Shown here: positions 22,560-31,950 of the stretch, piece by piece
Numbering within the stretch: the stretch's first letter is position 1
Layout: each line of letters begins with the position of its first letter
Assembly (NCBI GenBank): GCA_019671005.1
Contig: CM033714.1
Location: forward strand, 60,249,741-60,313,740
Direction: 5' to 3'
DNA: 64,000 nucleotides
Origin: Hibiscus mutabilis
Taxonomy: Eukaryota; Streptophyta; Magnoliopsida; Malvales; Malvaceae
Position numbers and translations under genes: made by a program
Notes under the pieces: model-generated
Databases searched by the model: none
The model's input: the letters and a program-made list of their open reading frames with translations, nothing else
Told to the model about the DNA's origin: nothing

Positions 22560-23918
22560 TTTCAAAACAATTTTCATTAAAAAAAATAGCACAAGTCTTC
22601 GTGTTCCAGATTTTTGAGTGGCCACAGTTTTCCTACATATTCTGGAACCGTTCTCTTCTTGTTTAGAGCTCTTGAGGAAGATGTATACTCCATATTTTTT
22701 AACTCCATCTACTCTTGCACTATCTTTCTGCTTATACCCGACTGGAAAAATTATGACAAAACTTAAAGCAATAATTTTAGAATTTATCAATGAATTCACA
22801 ATTATAGTTTACTTACATAAAAATTCTGCTCCCTCGTCTACCAAATAGTGTAGAGACTCATCTCTTGAATAATTTTTTTCTTGTTGCTCTATGAACAACA
22901 ATGTTAATCTTCTATTTTTTTTGTGAAATATGCGAAGGATTTGAAATACTTGCAGTTGTTTGTCCGAGAGTTACCTTTATTATTGATTATCTATAGTAAA
23001 ATTGAATAGTAGTCAGTCTACATAATATAATTGAGGAAGATATGAACTAATTCTGTTCAAAATATATTATACATGTTCTGTAGCTCTTTTAGGATGAGTA
23101 CAAGATCTTTTATTATGATTTTCTTCACCAAAGTTTCTGCATGTCATAATTAGGCCAGTCCTATTAATATGCTCAGACTTCGAATTTAGTTCATCTTTTG
23201 CCTTTCTTTTATTGTTCTCTAGGATTTCAGGCATTTCCTTTTTCAACAGGTAAAAAAAGTGTTTTTGTGATAACACGAATGAAAAAAGTCATTTGAGTCC
23301 CCACCAGTATGGCAGATTGCACAACAAGTATAAGGGTATAGGTTTCCACACAATTGCCACCTTCTATAGTTACATGTTCTTTCATTCAATTTCACAATGT
23401 ACAGTTTTCGTCCTTTCTTAACCTCACATCCACCTTTTCCATTCCAAACCATTCTTCACGCAATGTTGTGCTTCTTAATAGCATCATATTTTCTCTTGAT
23501 TAGTGGTTCATAGTTATATTTTTATGTACTCATGAATATCTCTTCTTCACTATTCTGGTCATAATCTTTACCTAATTTTTTCTAGCATTGTAATGATACT
23601 CTTGTATCTTGTCTCAACAACACTGGAATTAAAATTCTTACACAAATTGTTGTCCACAGTATCTTACGTGGCAAACAATCCTTGAAAAGCTTTGATCCAT
23701 ATTTTTTCCCAAATAACTCAACAACCACTTTTTCATCCAACTTCGAAAGTGCTTTTTTGTTCTATTTTCATTCCCTCTCAGTTGTAGAGTTAACAATTTG
23801 TCAAAAGCCAAGTTGAAATGATTTGTCCCTCTTCCTTCCAGACCAATTGACATACACATGTTGAGTACAATTTCTATATTCTATTCCGGGCAAGAGATCA
23901 TTGATAGCAACTTCAAGG
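22560..23918 (-). pseudogene. MULE (MuDR-type) transposase, 3' exon: SWIM and zinc knuckle
   Basis: Minus-strand reading starts at a splice-acceptor-like ATAACATAG at 23919. It continues through LLPGIEYRNCTQHVYVNW (the transposase-core H-x-Y/H-x-N tail) and the helical domain. A SWIM-type block follows at 23452-23243 (YIVKLNERTCNYRRWQLCG). A degraded zinc knuckle CRNFGEENHNKRSC at 23150-23105 has one Cys replaced by Phe. A tail at 22799-22560 (KKYGVYIFLKSS) fits the family's C-terminus. Several stops and frame changes interrupt it. Function in the family: DNA cutting and joining at terminal inverted repeats. Confidence 0.78.
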
Positions 23919-25335
23919 CTATGTTATAAAATATAAAAAGTAACTTAACAACTATTTAAGACAGTTACCACAAATTAATAAAAACAGTAAAATAGTTACA
24001 GTTAACTATTAAAACAACTTATACAGATTAAACAATAAAACAATTACAGTTAACTACAATAATTAACCAGTTAAACAGTTTATACATTAAAACAATTAAA
24101 CAAGTTAACAGTTAACAATACAACTATCTAGTATAATTGTAAATAATAAATAAATATCTAGTACAACAATTAACTTGTAAAAAAGTTTATACAATAACCA
24201 ATATCTAGTAAAATATTAACCAATTAATTAGTAAAAGTAGTAACCAATTAACTAGTATAACAATAAAAAATTATCTAGTATAACAGTAAATAAATATCTA
24301 CAAGAAGAAGGTAAAAAAATTATACATATGAATAAAAAACAATAAGAAAGACTTTAGTATACAAATTGTTTATACATTAACCAATTAACTAGTAAAACAA
24401 TATAACATTAACCAATTAATTACTAAAAGTTGTAACCAATTAGCTTTTTTTTAACACAATAGTCTACCATTCATTAAACAAACAAAAACAAACATAAAAC
24501 AAAGTACAAGGGGGAGAATAAGAACTCAATCCCAAACAGGATCATATAGAACAAGCAAACAAGACAAAAACACAAATAGGAGAAAAGAGGATAATAGGGA
24601 GCACAAGAAAAACAACAAAGAAGCAAATCGAAAAATAAAAAGACCTAGGACAACCAACACCCGAACAAGCGGGGAAGGGATGGAGACACCAAACCAGTTG
24701 CTGATCAAGCCTGCATGAACGTATCTGTTGGCTTAGAAGGATGTTGACAGTGAAAGTGATGTAGCAAGAAGTCCACCAAAGTCGACGCGTCAATATCTGA
24801 AATCGACATTGACAAGAGGAGGAGGCAGAAGAAGGAAAACAGAGCTATGACCACCGCCGAAAAAGCAAGCAAGAGATTAAAGCCACTGTAAAGAAGCCCG
24901 AAAGATCAGAGGCAAGGCACCAAATCTACAAACCCATCGACGAACACCGTTAAGGGCACCAAGGGAAGGGGATCCACAACAAAATGAGCAGATGGTCGAA
25001 AGAGAAAACAAATGCTAAGGGAAACAGGAAGTCGAAAAGGAAAGGGAAAGTACAACGAAAAGTAAAAAAAAAAAAAAAGCAAAGCAAAACTAGTGTGGGG
25101 TGGCAACCACTTAGTACAGGAGCGGCGCCACCCAAGGGTGAAAGAATAAGGGTCTAAGACAAGAATGAAGGGAGAAGGGGAAACGTCTCTCTCTTATTTG
25201 TTTCGTTCTTTGGGACCCCAATTAACTAGTATAACAATAAATAATTATCTAGTATAATAGCAAATAAATATCTACAAAAATAGTAAAATTGTTTATACAT
25301 ATGAATAAAAAACAGTAAGCATGACCTTAGTGTAC
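23919..25335 (-). other. Probable intron of the MULE transposase gene
   Basis: The coding sense stops after TIIFDQHK at an AAG/GTACAC donor (25336/25335) and resumes at ACATAG/CC (23919/23918). The junction restores the order FDQHK then HVYVNW, as in MULE transposases, although a stretch of core between them is short or lost. The intron is AT-rich, with many CAGTTAACTA and CTAGTATAACA words. It contains a retroposon at 24443-25217. Confidence 0.55.
24443..25217 (-). mobile_element. Retroposon insertion with poly(A) and CCAATTA target duplication
   Basis: A GC-richer 775-bp block within the AT-rich intron. CCAATTA occurs immediately on both sides (24436-24442 and 25218-25224). On the minus strand it ends in a short A-run (complement of T8 at 24445-24452) next to the duplication, as LINE or processed-RNA insertions do. 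An internal A15 run lies at 25063-25078 on the + strand. Hydrophobic frames on the minus strand (24526-25135) resemble no family. It could be a 5'-truncated LINE tail or another processed transcript. Confidence 0.6.
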
Positions 25336-26253
25336 CTTATGCTGGTCAAAGATGATTGTGTAACGAAAACCATATTCCATTCTCAAGTTGTTGCAACAAA
25401 ACTTAGAAACAAATTCCATGAATCAGTGGCCTTACCCTCACCAAAATCCCATGCAATAGTGTACATTGGATCATTGCCAACTCTTTCAACTACTACCAAA
25501 AGTACACATTTAAATGGGCCCTTAAGGAAGCAACCATCTAACCCTATTATTGGTTTGCACCCTTCCTTCCAACCTCTCTTAAGTGAATCAAAACATATAT
25601 AAAATCTCTTGAAATGAGGTAGAGAAATATCTTACACCCTATTTACTGCCATCTTTATAGTGATTTTTGGATTCTTTGCCTTTAACTCATAAGTATAGTC
25701 CCACAACAAAGCGAATTCTTCATTCGAACTCGCAGCCAACCTTGATGTCACCAAATTATTTGCCCTTCGACATCTTGTCGTGGGAACATTGACATGTACC
25801 TCAGATTGTATCCTTCTTTGAACTTCTATAATTTTCATTTTTGGGTGGTCTTTGATAGTGTCTTCAAAATGTTCAACAATGACTTTCATAATAACCATCT
25901 TGTTTTTAAAACTAACAAGACAATTGTGTTCATTGATGAATGTCTTCACTTGGATGCACCTTGTCTTATTTTTACTTGCATAGATTCTCCATGGACACTT
26001 TGTAGAAGCTATATATTTCACACTAATCTTCGTAGGTTCATTTTTCAAAATTTTCATCTCTCTCATCTTGCATATTGAGTATTTATAGATGACATCCTTG
26101 AATTGTATTCCATCTCTAAACATTCCCAAATAGAATAGAGGGCTCTCTGAATTTGGGTTATATTTGGAAAATTTTCTCTTTCACCTTAAAGCTTCTCTTT
26201 CCTCATCTTCATCTGAACCAAACATGTTTCGTTGTCATAATTGTCATAGTAAT
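25336..26253 (-). pseudogene. MULE (MuDR-type) transposase, central exon: DNA-binding domain and start of catalytic core
   Basis: The open frame 26129-25632 encodes the MuDR DNA-binding domain: GMFRDGIQFKDVIYKYSI, a CPWRIYASK block with its Cys, IQVKTFINEHNC with the His, then the VPTTRCRRANNL helix and EEFALLWDYTYELKAKNP. It continues past one stop into the core with FYICFDSLKRGWKEGCKP and LDGCFLKGPFK, the DGCFLKG block that carries the first catalytic Asp, and MYTIAWDFGEG at about 25620-25400. Upstream (26130-26235) an acidic GSDEDEERE stretch belongs to the same protein. Identification is secure. Confidence 0.88.
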
Positions 26254-27610
26254 TGCTGTGTGATTTAAGTACTACACAAATGGTGCAAGTATACTCGTAA
26301 CTAGTAATAAAGTGATATGTATCAAGTATCGTCTCCATAGGGAATGGTTTGGACCACTTTGCTTAAGTTACTGCATTGTAAAAGAAATAGATTGATGGTG
26401 ATGAATATTAAGTAAAATAAAATAAGTAAATAGAAAGAAGTAATCGAAATGAGAGAATAGGCCAGGTTATCATGAGCATTGGTGCGATTGCGGAATGAAT
26501 TGTTGTGGCTTCTAATTGCTGAGGCAATTCAATTGCCATGGCAACTAGATTTGGATAAATGCCATAGAAACTAGGTCACAAAATATGCCGTGCCAACCAG
26601 GTTTGGATGAATGTCGTAGCAACTGGGTTTCCTCCTTCAATGTTCGGTGGAGTGTTCTTCAATGCCTTCGAGTTATCCCTAACCGAAGAACTGGTGTTTG
26701 CGCATGCCTTGGTGATACATCCCTGCGTTAACCTTGGGTGAGAGACACTGATCTTGCACTCCTTTTAGCTATTGAAATCCAATCTTTATTCCTAAGGCGG
26801 ATTAGTTTCCACTAACATTTGTTCAAATGGAAATCGTGTTCACTCGTTTCATGAATCTAGCTCTCTCGAGCCTAGATAAATGGATACACTGGATTTCGTT
26901 TCCCAATTCCCTCAAGGTAAACAATAAAATTTATTGAATCAAAAACCAAAAACCATTCAATCGTTTCTCACACCAACAAAACCCGATAACCCAAGCCAAA
27001 TTAAACTAGTTCATGGCTGGGTAAAAAGAAAACACAAAGGAAATAAACCCACATATGGGTGGATCGCACGATACAAAATAAAAGAAATGGAGAAGATGAA
27101 CTTCTCCAATCTACTTTGATGGTTGTGCGCAAACCCCCCTTTTAGATCTGATCTTTCTTTCACCATCGACCCTGCATTTGATCTGCGATTTGATATCTAT
27201 TTATAGAGTTGATGTGACCAGATTTGAGTTGAAAGGATAGATTTTGATTTGAATTCCACTTGGAAGGATTTATCTCTTTCTATTTATCTGTAGCAGCTTT
27301 TGATTTAATTCTAAGCTTTATCCTTTGTGATAAGGATAAGGATAAAGATAAGAGATAATTCTTGAAAAATTTTGTATTTATTTCCAACTTGCCCCGGCAT
27401 CTGCTCGGCAATTAGCTCGACAATTTGTACCTGCAAAAAAATAAAGCAAAACAACAACATTTTCTCCATAAAAACATGAAACCAAGCCCAATGAGTAGAG
27501 GAACCACGAAACTATGCATGAATGACTACAAATGCAACTAAAATGGGCCTAAGGCTAACAATAATATGAGTAAAAAGGGCAAGAAAAATAGTACTTTTAC
27601 ACACTTATCG
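26254..27610. mobile_element. LTR-like insertion with GTAAT target duplication in MULE coding region
   Basis: Removing 26254-27610 joins MULE coding sequence across one copy of GTAAT (26249-26253 and 27611-27615), and the reading sense GSDY...YDNYDN continues. The insert begins TGCTGTGTGA and ends CACTTATCG, close to the TG...CA form of an LTR. It is 1357 bp with no element protein, so it looks like a solo LTR or a small non-autonomous LTR element. Its family is unknown to me. It contains a GATAAGGATAAGG purine run (27330-27355). Confidence 0.6.
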
Positions 27611-28042
27611 GTAATCACTGCCATTTTCATTTGTATTCACTTTAACTCTAGCATCTCCTCTTTCATCATCTACCTCTCTATGAATCCCAACTTTATTTTC
27701 CTCGCTGAAACTATCATTGTCACTTTCAGCTTCATTTCTATTTTCATGTTCACGAACCATATGCTTTTTTTAATCTTTGCATGAATGACTACAAATGCAA
27801 CTAAAATGAGCCTAAGGCTAACAATAATATGAGTAAAAAGGGTAAGAAAAATAGTACTTTTACACACTTATCGGTAATCACTGCCATTTTCATTTGTATT
27901 CACTTTAACTCTAGCATCTCCTCTTTCATCATCTACCTCTCTATGAATCCTAGCTTTATTTTTCTCGCTGAAACTATCATTGTCACTTTCAGCTTCATTT
28001 CTATTTTCATGTTCACGAACCATATGCTTTTTTTAATCTTTG
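27518..28042. repeat. 263-bp tandem duplication
   Basis: 27518-27780 and 27781-28042 are adjacent copies with about four differences in 263 bp. The unit consists of the last 93 bp of the LTR-like insertion, the GTAAT duplication and about 165 bp of MULE coding sequence. The duplication is therefore younger than the insertion. Confidence 0.9.
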
Positions 28043-28123
28043 TCCCACATTTACTTTTGGCCGCTTTGAATTTCTCCCTGGCATATTGCAGCTCATCATC
28101 ACCTTCAACATCAGATAAATATC
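27611..28123 (-). pseudogene. MULE transposase, acidic N-terminal segment (partly duplicated)
   Basis: Minus-strand reading gives an acidic linker, EAESDNDSFSEENKVGIHRE, present twice because of the 263-bp duplication. Before it comes YLSDVEGDDELQYAREKFKA up to 28123. These are typical of the acidic spacer between the N-terminal domain and the DNA-binding domain of MULE transposases. The frame continues in phase at 57181 on the far side of the 29-kb Ogre insertion. Confidence 0.75.
28119..28123. repeat. Target-site duplication ATATC (left copy) of the outer Ogre
   Basis: ATATC precedes TGTAACGAC at 28124. The identical ATATC at 57181-57185 follows ATTACA at 57180. MULE coding sense is restored when everything between is removed with one copy of ATATC. 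Confidence 0.85.
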
Positions 28124-31101
28124 TGTAACGACAAATTTTCGCTTAAAAAGCAAGTTTCCCATCTTTGTTGAAAAAATTGTTTTAAGGGAGAATTCTCAAG
28201 AAAAGCCCATATTTTTAAAACAAGACTTGGGAGTCGACACTGGTCACTTGGATAAGGTGGATCGGACACCAAAAATAAAACCAAAGATTTAAACGGGTTC
28301 GAGAGTCGGTTACGTGTGTGGAAGATTTTAGCACCCCACAACGCTCAAAAATAGTACCTAAAGGTTCGTATCGTAAATACAAAGAGAATTTTAAAACTCA
28401 TTTTAAATTAAAATTTGATCCCTAAATGCATTCATGCATGGTAACATTGTAAAAAACCTCAGTATTCATGGTACCAAAAGTAGATGACACTCGGAGACCC
28501 GAGATGAAACTCCCACAAGAATACCGAAACAAAAAAGGCCTAAAACTACGAATGGCATAATAAATGCATGGACAATATAATACGCTAACAAAATAATAAA
28601 AGGGCAAGAATAAATAAATAAAACATATATTGATATAAATCATATAATTTATTACTATAATATGCATGAATAAAAAAACTATATTAAGAAACAACGACAT
28701 GACATAAAGTGCAATCGAAACTAATATGGACATATATATGCGGGAATATACTATACGATGTATATAATATGTATACAAAATATATAAAACGGTACTCATT
28801 AGCATATAAGGAAACAGATTAAGATACATGCAATTAAAAAGGGAAATATAAATATATATATATATATATATTCAAGTGATAATCTTCATATTTTTTACTG
28901 TTAATCTCATCCATCCATTTTACTCATCCAATGGCCATGGATTATTGTAAAACTAAATGAATTTTACACCATGTAACTGGATCTCATCTCATATATATAT
29001 AACTGTACATAAAAAACGAGGCATGCGTATATATAGGAATTAAATTACCAAAACTCCACCATCAAACGGGGATTAGAATGACCAAGAAAGGAAAACATGG
29101 CAAACATATAAAGAAAAATATAATATGTACATTAATATGATATATGGTATGAAACAAAAAAGGGTATTTAGGTATTATCTATATATAAGGAAAGCTAATT
29201 TACATATATATATATGGGATCAAAATAATAAGGCATTTATATACTACCATAAACGTAATAAGTAAAATAAATCACGTATATTAGGTAAAAAATTAATTAT
29301 TATATTCATGTGTAAAAAAGGGGTAATATAATAACCTATGTTACGTAAGGAAAATATATGGTGCAAAATATGTAAGAATGCAATTACTAAAAATACGTTA
29401 TGACAACAAATATGCTAAAAACACATATAAACAAGAATAAGTAAAACACATATAATAAAACATAAAAAGAGCAATAAATCGAACCATTAATCGAATATAT
29501 GTACTGAAAAATAAAGGAATGAAGGAAGGGGATTAAAAGGGTAATAATACCATAAATCTCGAACCCAATCAAAAGAAAAAAAAAGGATGAAATTGAAAAG
29601 CATGGAAAAGGTGCGGGGAATGTGAAAAGCATTTAACTAGGGCAGAGGGATTGAAATGGATAATTAGACTATTTTTGAAACCGGTTATAAAACCCAAAAC
29701 CCAAAAATAGATTATTATTTTTCCTCCTTTTAGAAAACATATTAAAATTCATCCCCATAAATTCTCTCATCCGTTCTTGCTATGTTCATAAGTTCTTCAT
29801 GAACTCAACCCAATTTTTAGATTGCGGTTGAACACCGCCACGTCGGCCGCCGCACATAGTCGTCGCCCGTCGTTTTTTAGGTGCTGGCGACCTCAAAACC
29901 TAGCCTAAAAAATTCCTTTTACATACCTGAAAGCAAATCCACCTTTAGATTAATTAGGGAGGTAGTACATTCTCATACCGAGATTTGAACCCATACAAGA
30001 TGGGGCAATATGAGCATCTTTGGCCACTAGGCCAGTTAGTTTGATTTTTAGGAAAAACACCTAATTTTGCCCAGATCTGAAAAGACCGAAACCAATTTTT
30101 TGCGAAAACCCTCAATTTTTTCTTGAAAATACAAAATGCTTAAAACCCTAATCGACAAAAGAAAAAGGAAGATGAAGAGACAAGGTTCAAAAGGTGTCGT
30201 TCATCGACGACACCAACCTCAACCACAACAGACGACAGCGACCCGAAACCAAGGTAAGGTAAGAACTGAAGATAAAAGATACATCTGAATCTTTTTTGTA
30301 TCGATTGACAATCTGATTACAATAGCCCTTTTTACAAGTTATATTTATGATATTGTTTTGCTTATTCTTTGTCTGTAGCCTATATCGATTGGCAATCTAA
30401 TTGACAAACTGAAAAGAAGAGATACCTCTAAATCTTTTAGGTTTGGTTTTGACACCCCCATTTTTTTTATCATTTTTTTGTCTAGTACGATGGCTGGAGA
30501 ACCGACAAGAGGGCAACGACATGACATTTCTCGGTTCACGGTGAAAGGGCCACCGTTGATCATGCAACGTGGCGACCATTAGATGAATGGAGGTAGAGAG
30601 TCTGACAGTCAGATTTGGTATGGGCTGTTGGATTAGATCTGATCCAATAGTTGAGATCTCGCTTGGAGTGTTTGGATGTGATGGCTTCTAGCTAATGACA
30701 TGGTGGCACCAGATAAGGCCACATGGTACGTGGGAGATGGAGAGCCTGGGCGTACATCACACGCTAGAGCTAATGGAGTTCCTGGTTTCATCTGAGGCTG
30801 TTGGATCAAATTTGATCCAACAGTTATGGAGCGGTTACTTAAAAAAATATCAAATTAGGGTTTAGGGTCATCTGTTATTTGGGCCAAACGAGCCTTGTTA
30901 TAAATGGATTGAACTATTTTAATTTAAATGGGGTTTCCCTTTTAGATTTGTTTATTTTAATAACACATATAATAATAGTAATACTAAATAATATTAATTC
31001 TAATAATAATAATAAGTTATGTTAATAATAAAAATATCAATATACGATTGAAACATGGTAATAATACATTAGTACAACCTAAATAAAAATTAGTGATTAC
31101 A
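28124..31101 (-). repeat. Outer Ogre 3' LTR
   Basis: 2978 bp, TGTAACGAC to GTGATTACA. Its right two thirds (from about 29000) align with 55290-57180. It has the U5 motif GGAGTCGACA at 28229 and the GAGTCGGTTACG / TTAGCACCCCAC block at 28301-28340. A TA microsatellite lies at 28852-28870, paired palindromes at 30628 and 30801, and a SINE at 29950-30040. Open frames on either strand (28422-28829, 29387-29632) are low-complexity shadows. Confidence 0.85.
29950..30040 (-). mobile_element. tRNA-derived SINE in the outer Ogre 3' LTR
   Basis: The minus strand has a full A box TGGCCTAGTGG (30034-30024) and, 33 bases on, a B box GGTTCAAATCT (29991-29981). This is RNA polymerase III promoter architecture. 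The paired 5' LTR at 56205-56225 lacks the segment and reads straight through (ACTCACCTTAAATTTATAGGGAAAACACC region), so it is a true insertion of about 90 bp. It lacks the cloverleaf ends of a working tRNA gene. Confidence 0.7.
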
Positions 31102-31116
31102 GTTGCACCTCTTTGC
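31102..31116 (-). promoter_or_regulatory. Outer Ogre polypurine tract
   Basis: The minus strand GCAAAGAGGTGCAAC abuts the LTR start TGTAATCAC. A pyrimidine interruption near its 3' end suggests decay. It corresponds in place to 20136-20150. Confidence 0.6.
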
Positions 31117-31289
31117 TTATTCTTTTGAAACGAGAATAGAGAAAAGATCATAAACACTAATTTTTATCCTACTTCTCTATCTGTAGCCTTGGAATCACGA
31201 GTTCTTGTGGAACTTTTCACTTTTCCTCGGTTGATTCTTCAACTTGTGAATTCTTTGATGCCTCAATTTTTGTCGTGTTGGCAAAGAAA

Positions 31290-31950
31290 GAAGTTTTAAC
31301 ATCATGTTCGAAGGTCTTACTAACGACCCGAAGGTCTTAACATCATGCCCAAAGGTCTTATTTATGGCCCAAAGGACTTAGCATCATGCCCAAAGGTCTT
31401 ACTGATGGCCCGAAGGACTTAAAAGGGCAGAATCTCACTTAGAGAACACCAAAATACCTTAAGATGATTCCCCGATTTCTACTCCTCTCGGCATAAAGAA
31501 AATGTTCAACACCATCCCCGAAGGTCTTACCGATGTCCCGAATGACTTAAAATTATCCCTAAATGTCTTACTGATGGCCCGAAGGACTTAGCATCATGCC
31601 CAAAGGTCTTATTCATGGCTCGAAAGGCTTAAAAAGTAACATCTTGCTTAGAGAATACCAAAATACCTTAAGATAATGCCTAGATTTCTACTCATCTCGA
31701 CATTAAGAAAAGGCTCAACACCATGCCCAAAGGTCTAACTGATGGCTCGAAGGTCTTACTGATGGCCCGAAGGACTTAAAAAATGGTGTCTCAATTAGAG
31801 AACACCAAATACCTTGAGACGATGCTCAGATTTCTTACTGATGGCCCGAAGGACTTAGCGCCATGCACGAGTGTCTTACTGATGGCTCGAAGGACTTAGC
31901 GTCATGCCCGAAGGTCTTACTGATGGCCTAAAGAACTTAAAAAGTGGCAT
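31290..31950 (-). repeat. Hierarchical tandem repeat in Ogre 3' UTR
   Basis: A 20-21-bp half unit (GCCCGAAGGTCTTACTGAT / GGCCCGAAGGACTTAGCATCAT) forms a 41-bp unit repeated many times between 31300 and 31930. These arrays alternate with a spacer of about 95 bp (CTTAGAGAACACCAAAATACC...ATTTCTACTC) starting near 31435, 31640, 31790 and, partly, 31945. The higher-order period is about 150-210 bp. Non-coding; consistent with the hypervariable 3' UTR of Tat/Ogre elements. Confidence 0.85.

Noticed and set aside
24000..24440. AT-rich CAGTTAACTA / CTAGTATAACA repeats as a satellite
   Set aside because: Copies are irregular and short, confined to the presumed MULE intron, and continue unchanged on the far side of the retroposon.
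28422..28829. 135-codon minus-strand open frame with hydrophobic residues
   Set aside because: Low-complexity AT-rich LTR sequence. The paired LTR does not keep it as a conserved protein, and the Ile/Tyr/Phe bias is compositional.
29975..30035. Functional tRNA gene
   Set aside because: A and B boxes are present but acceptor and anticodon stems do not form, and the segment is an insertion missing from the partner LTR. Called a SINE instead.
31290..31950. CRISPR-like array of short repeats
   Set aside because: The genome is eukaryotic. Repeat halves are contiguous and imperfect, and spacers are not unique sequences of constant length.
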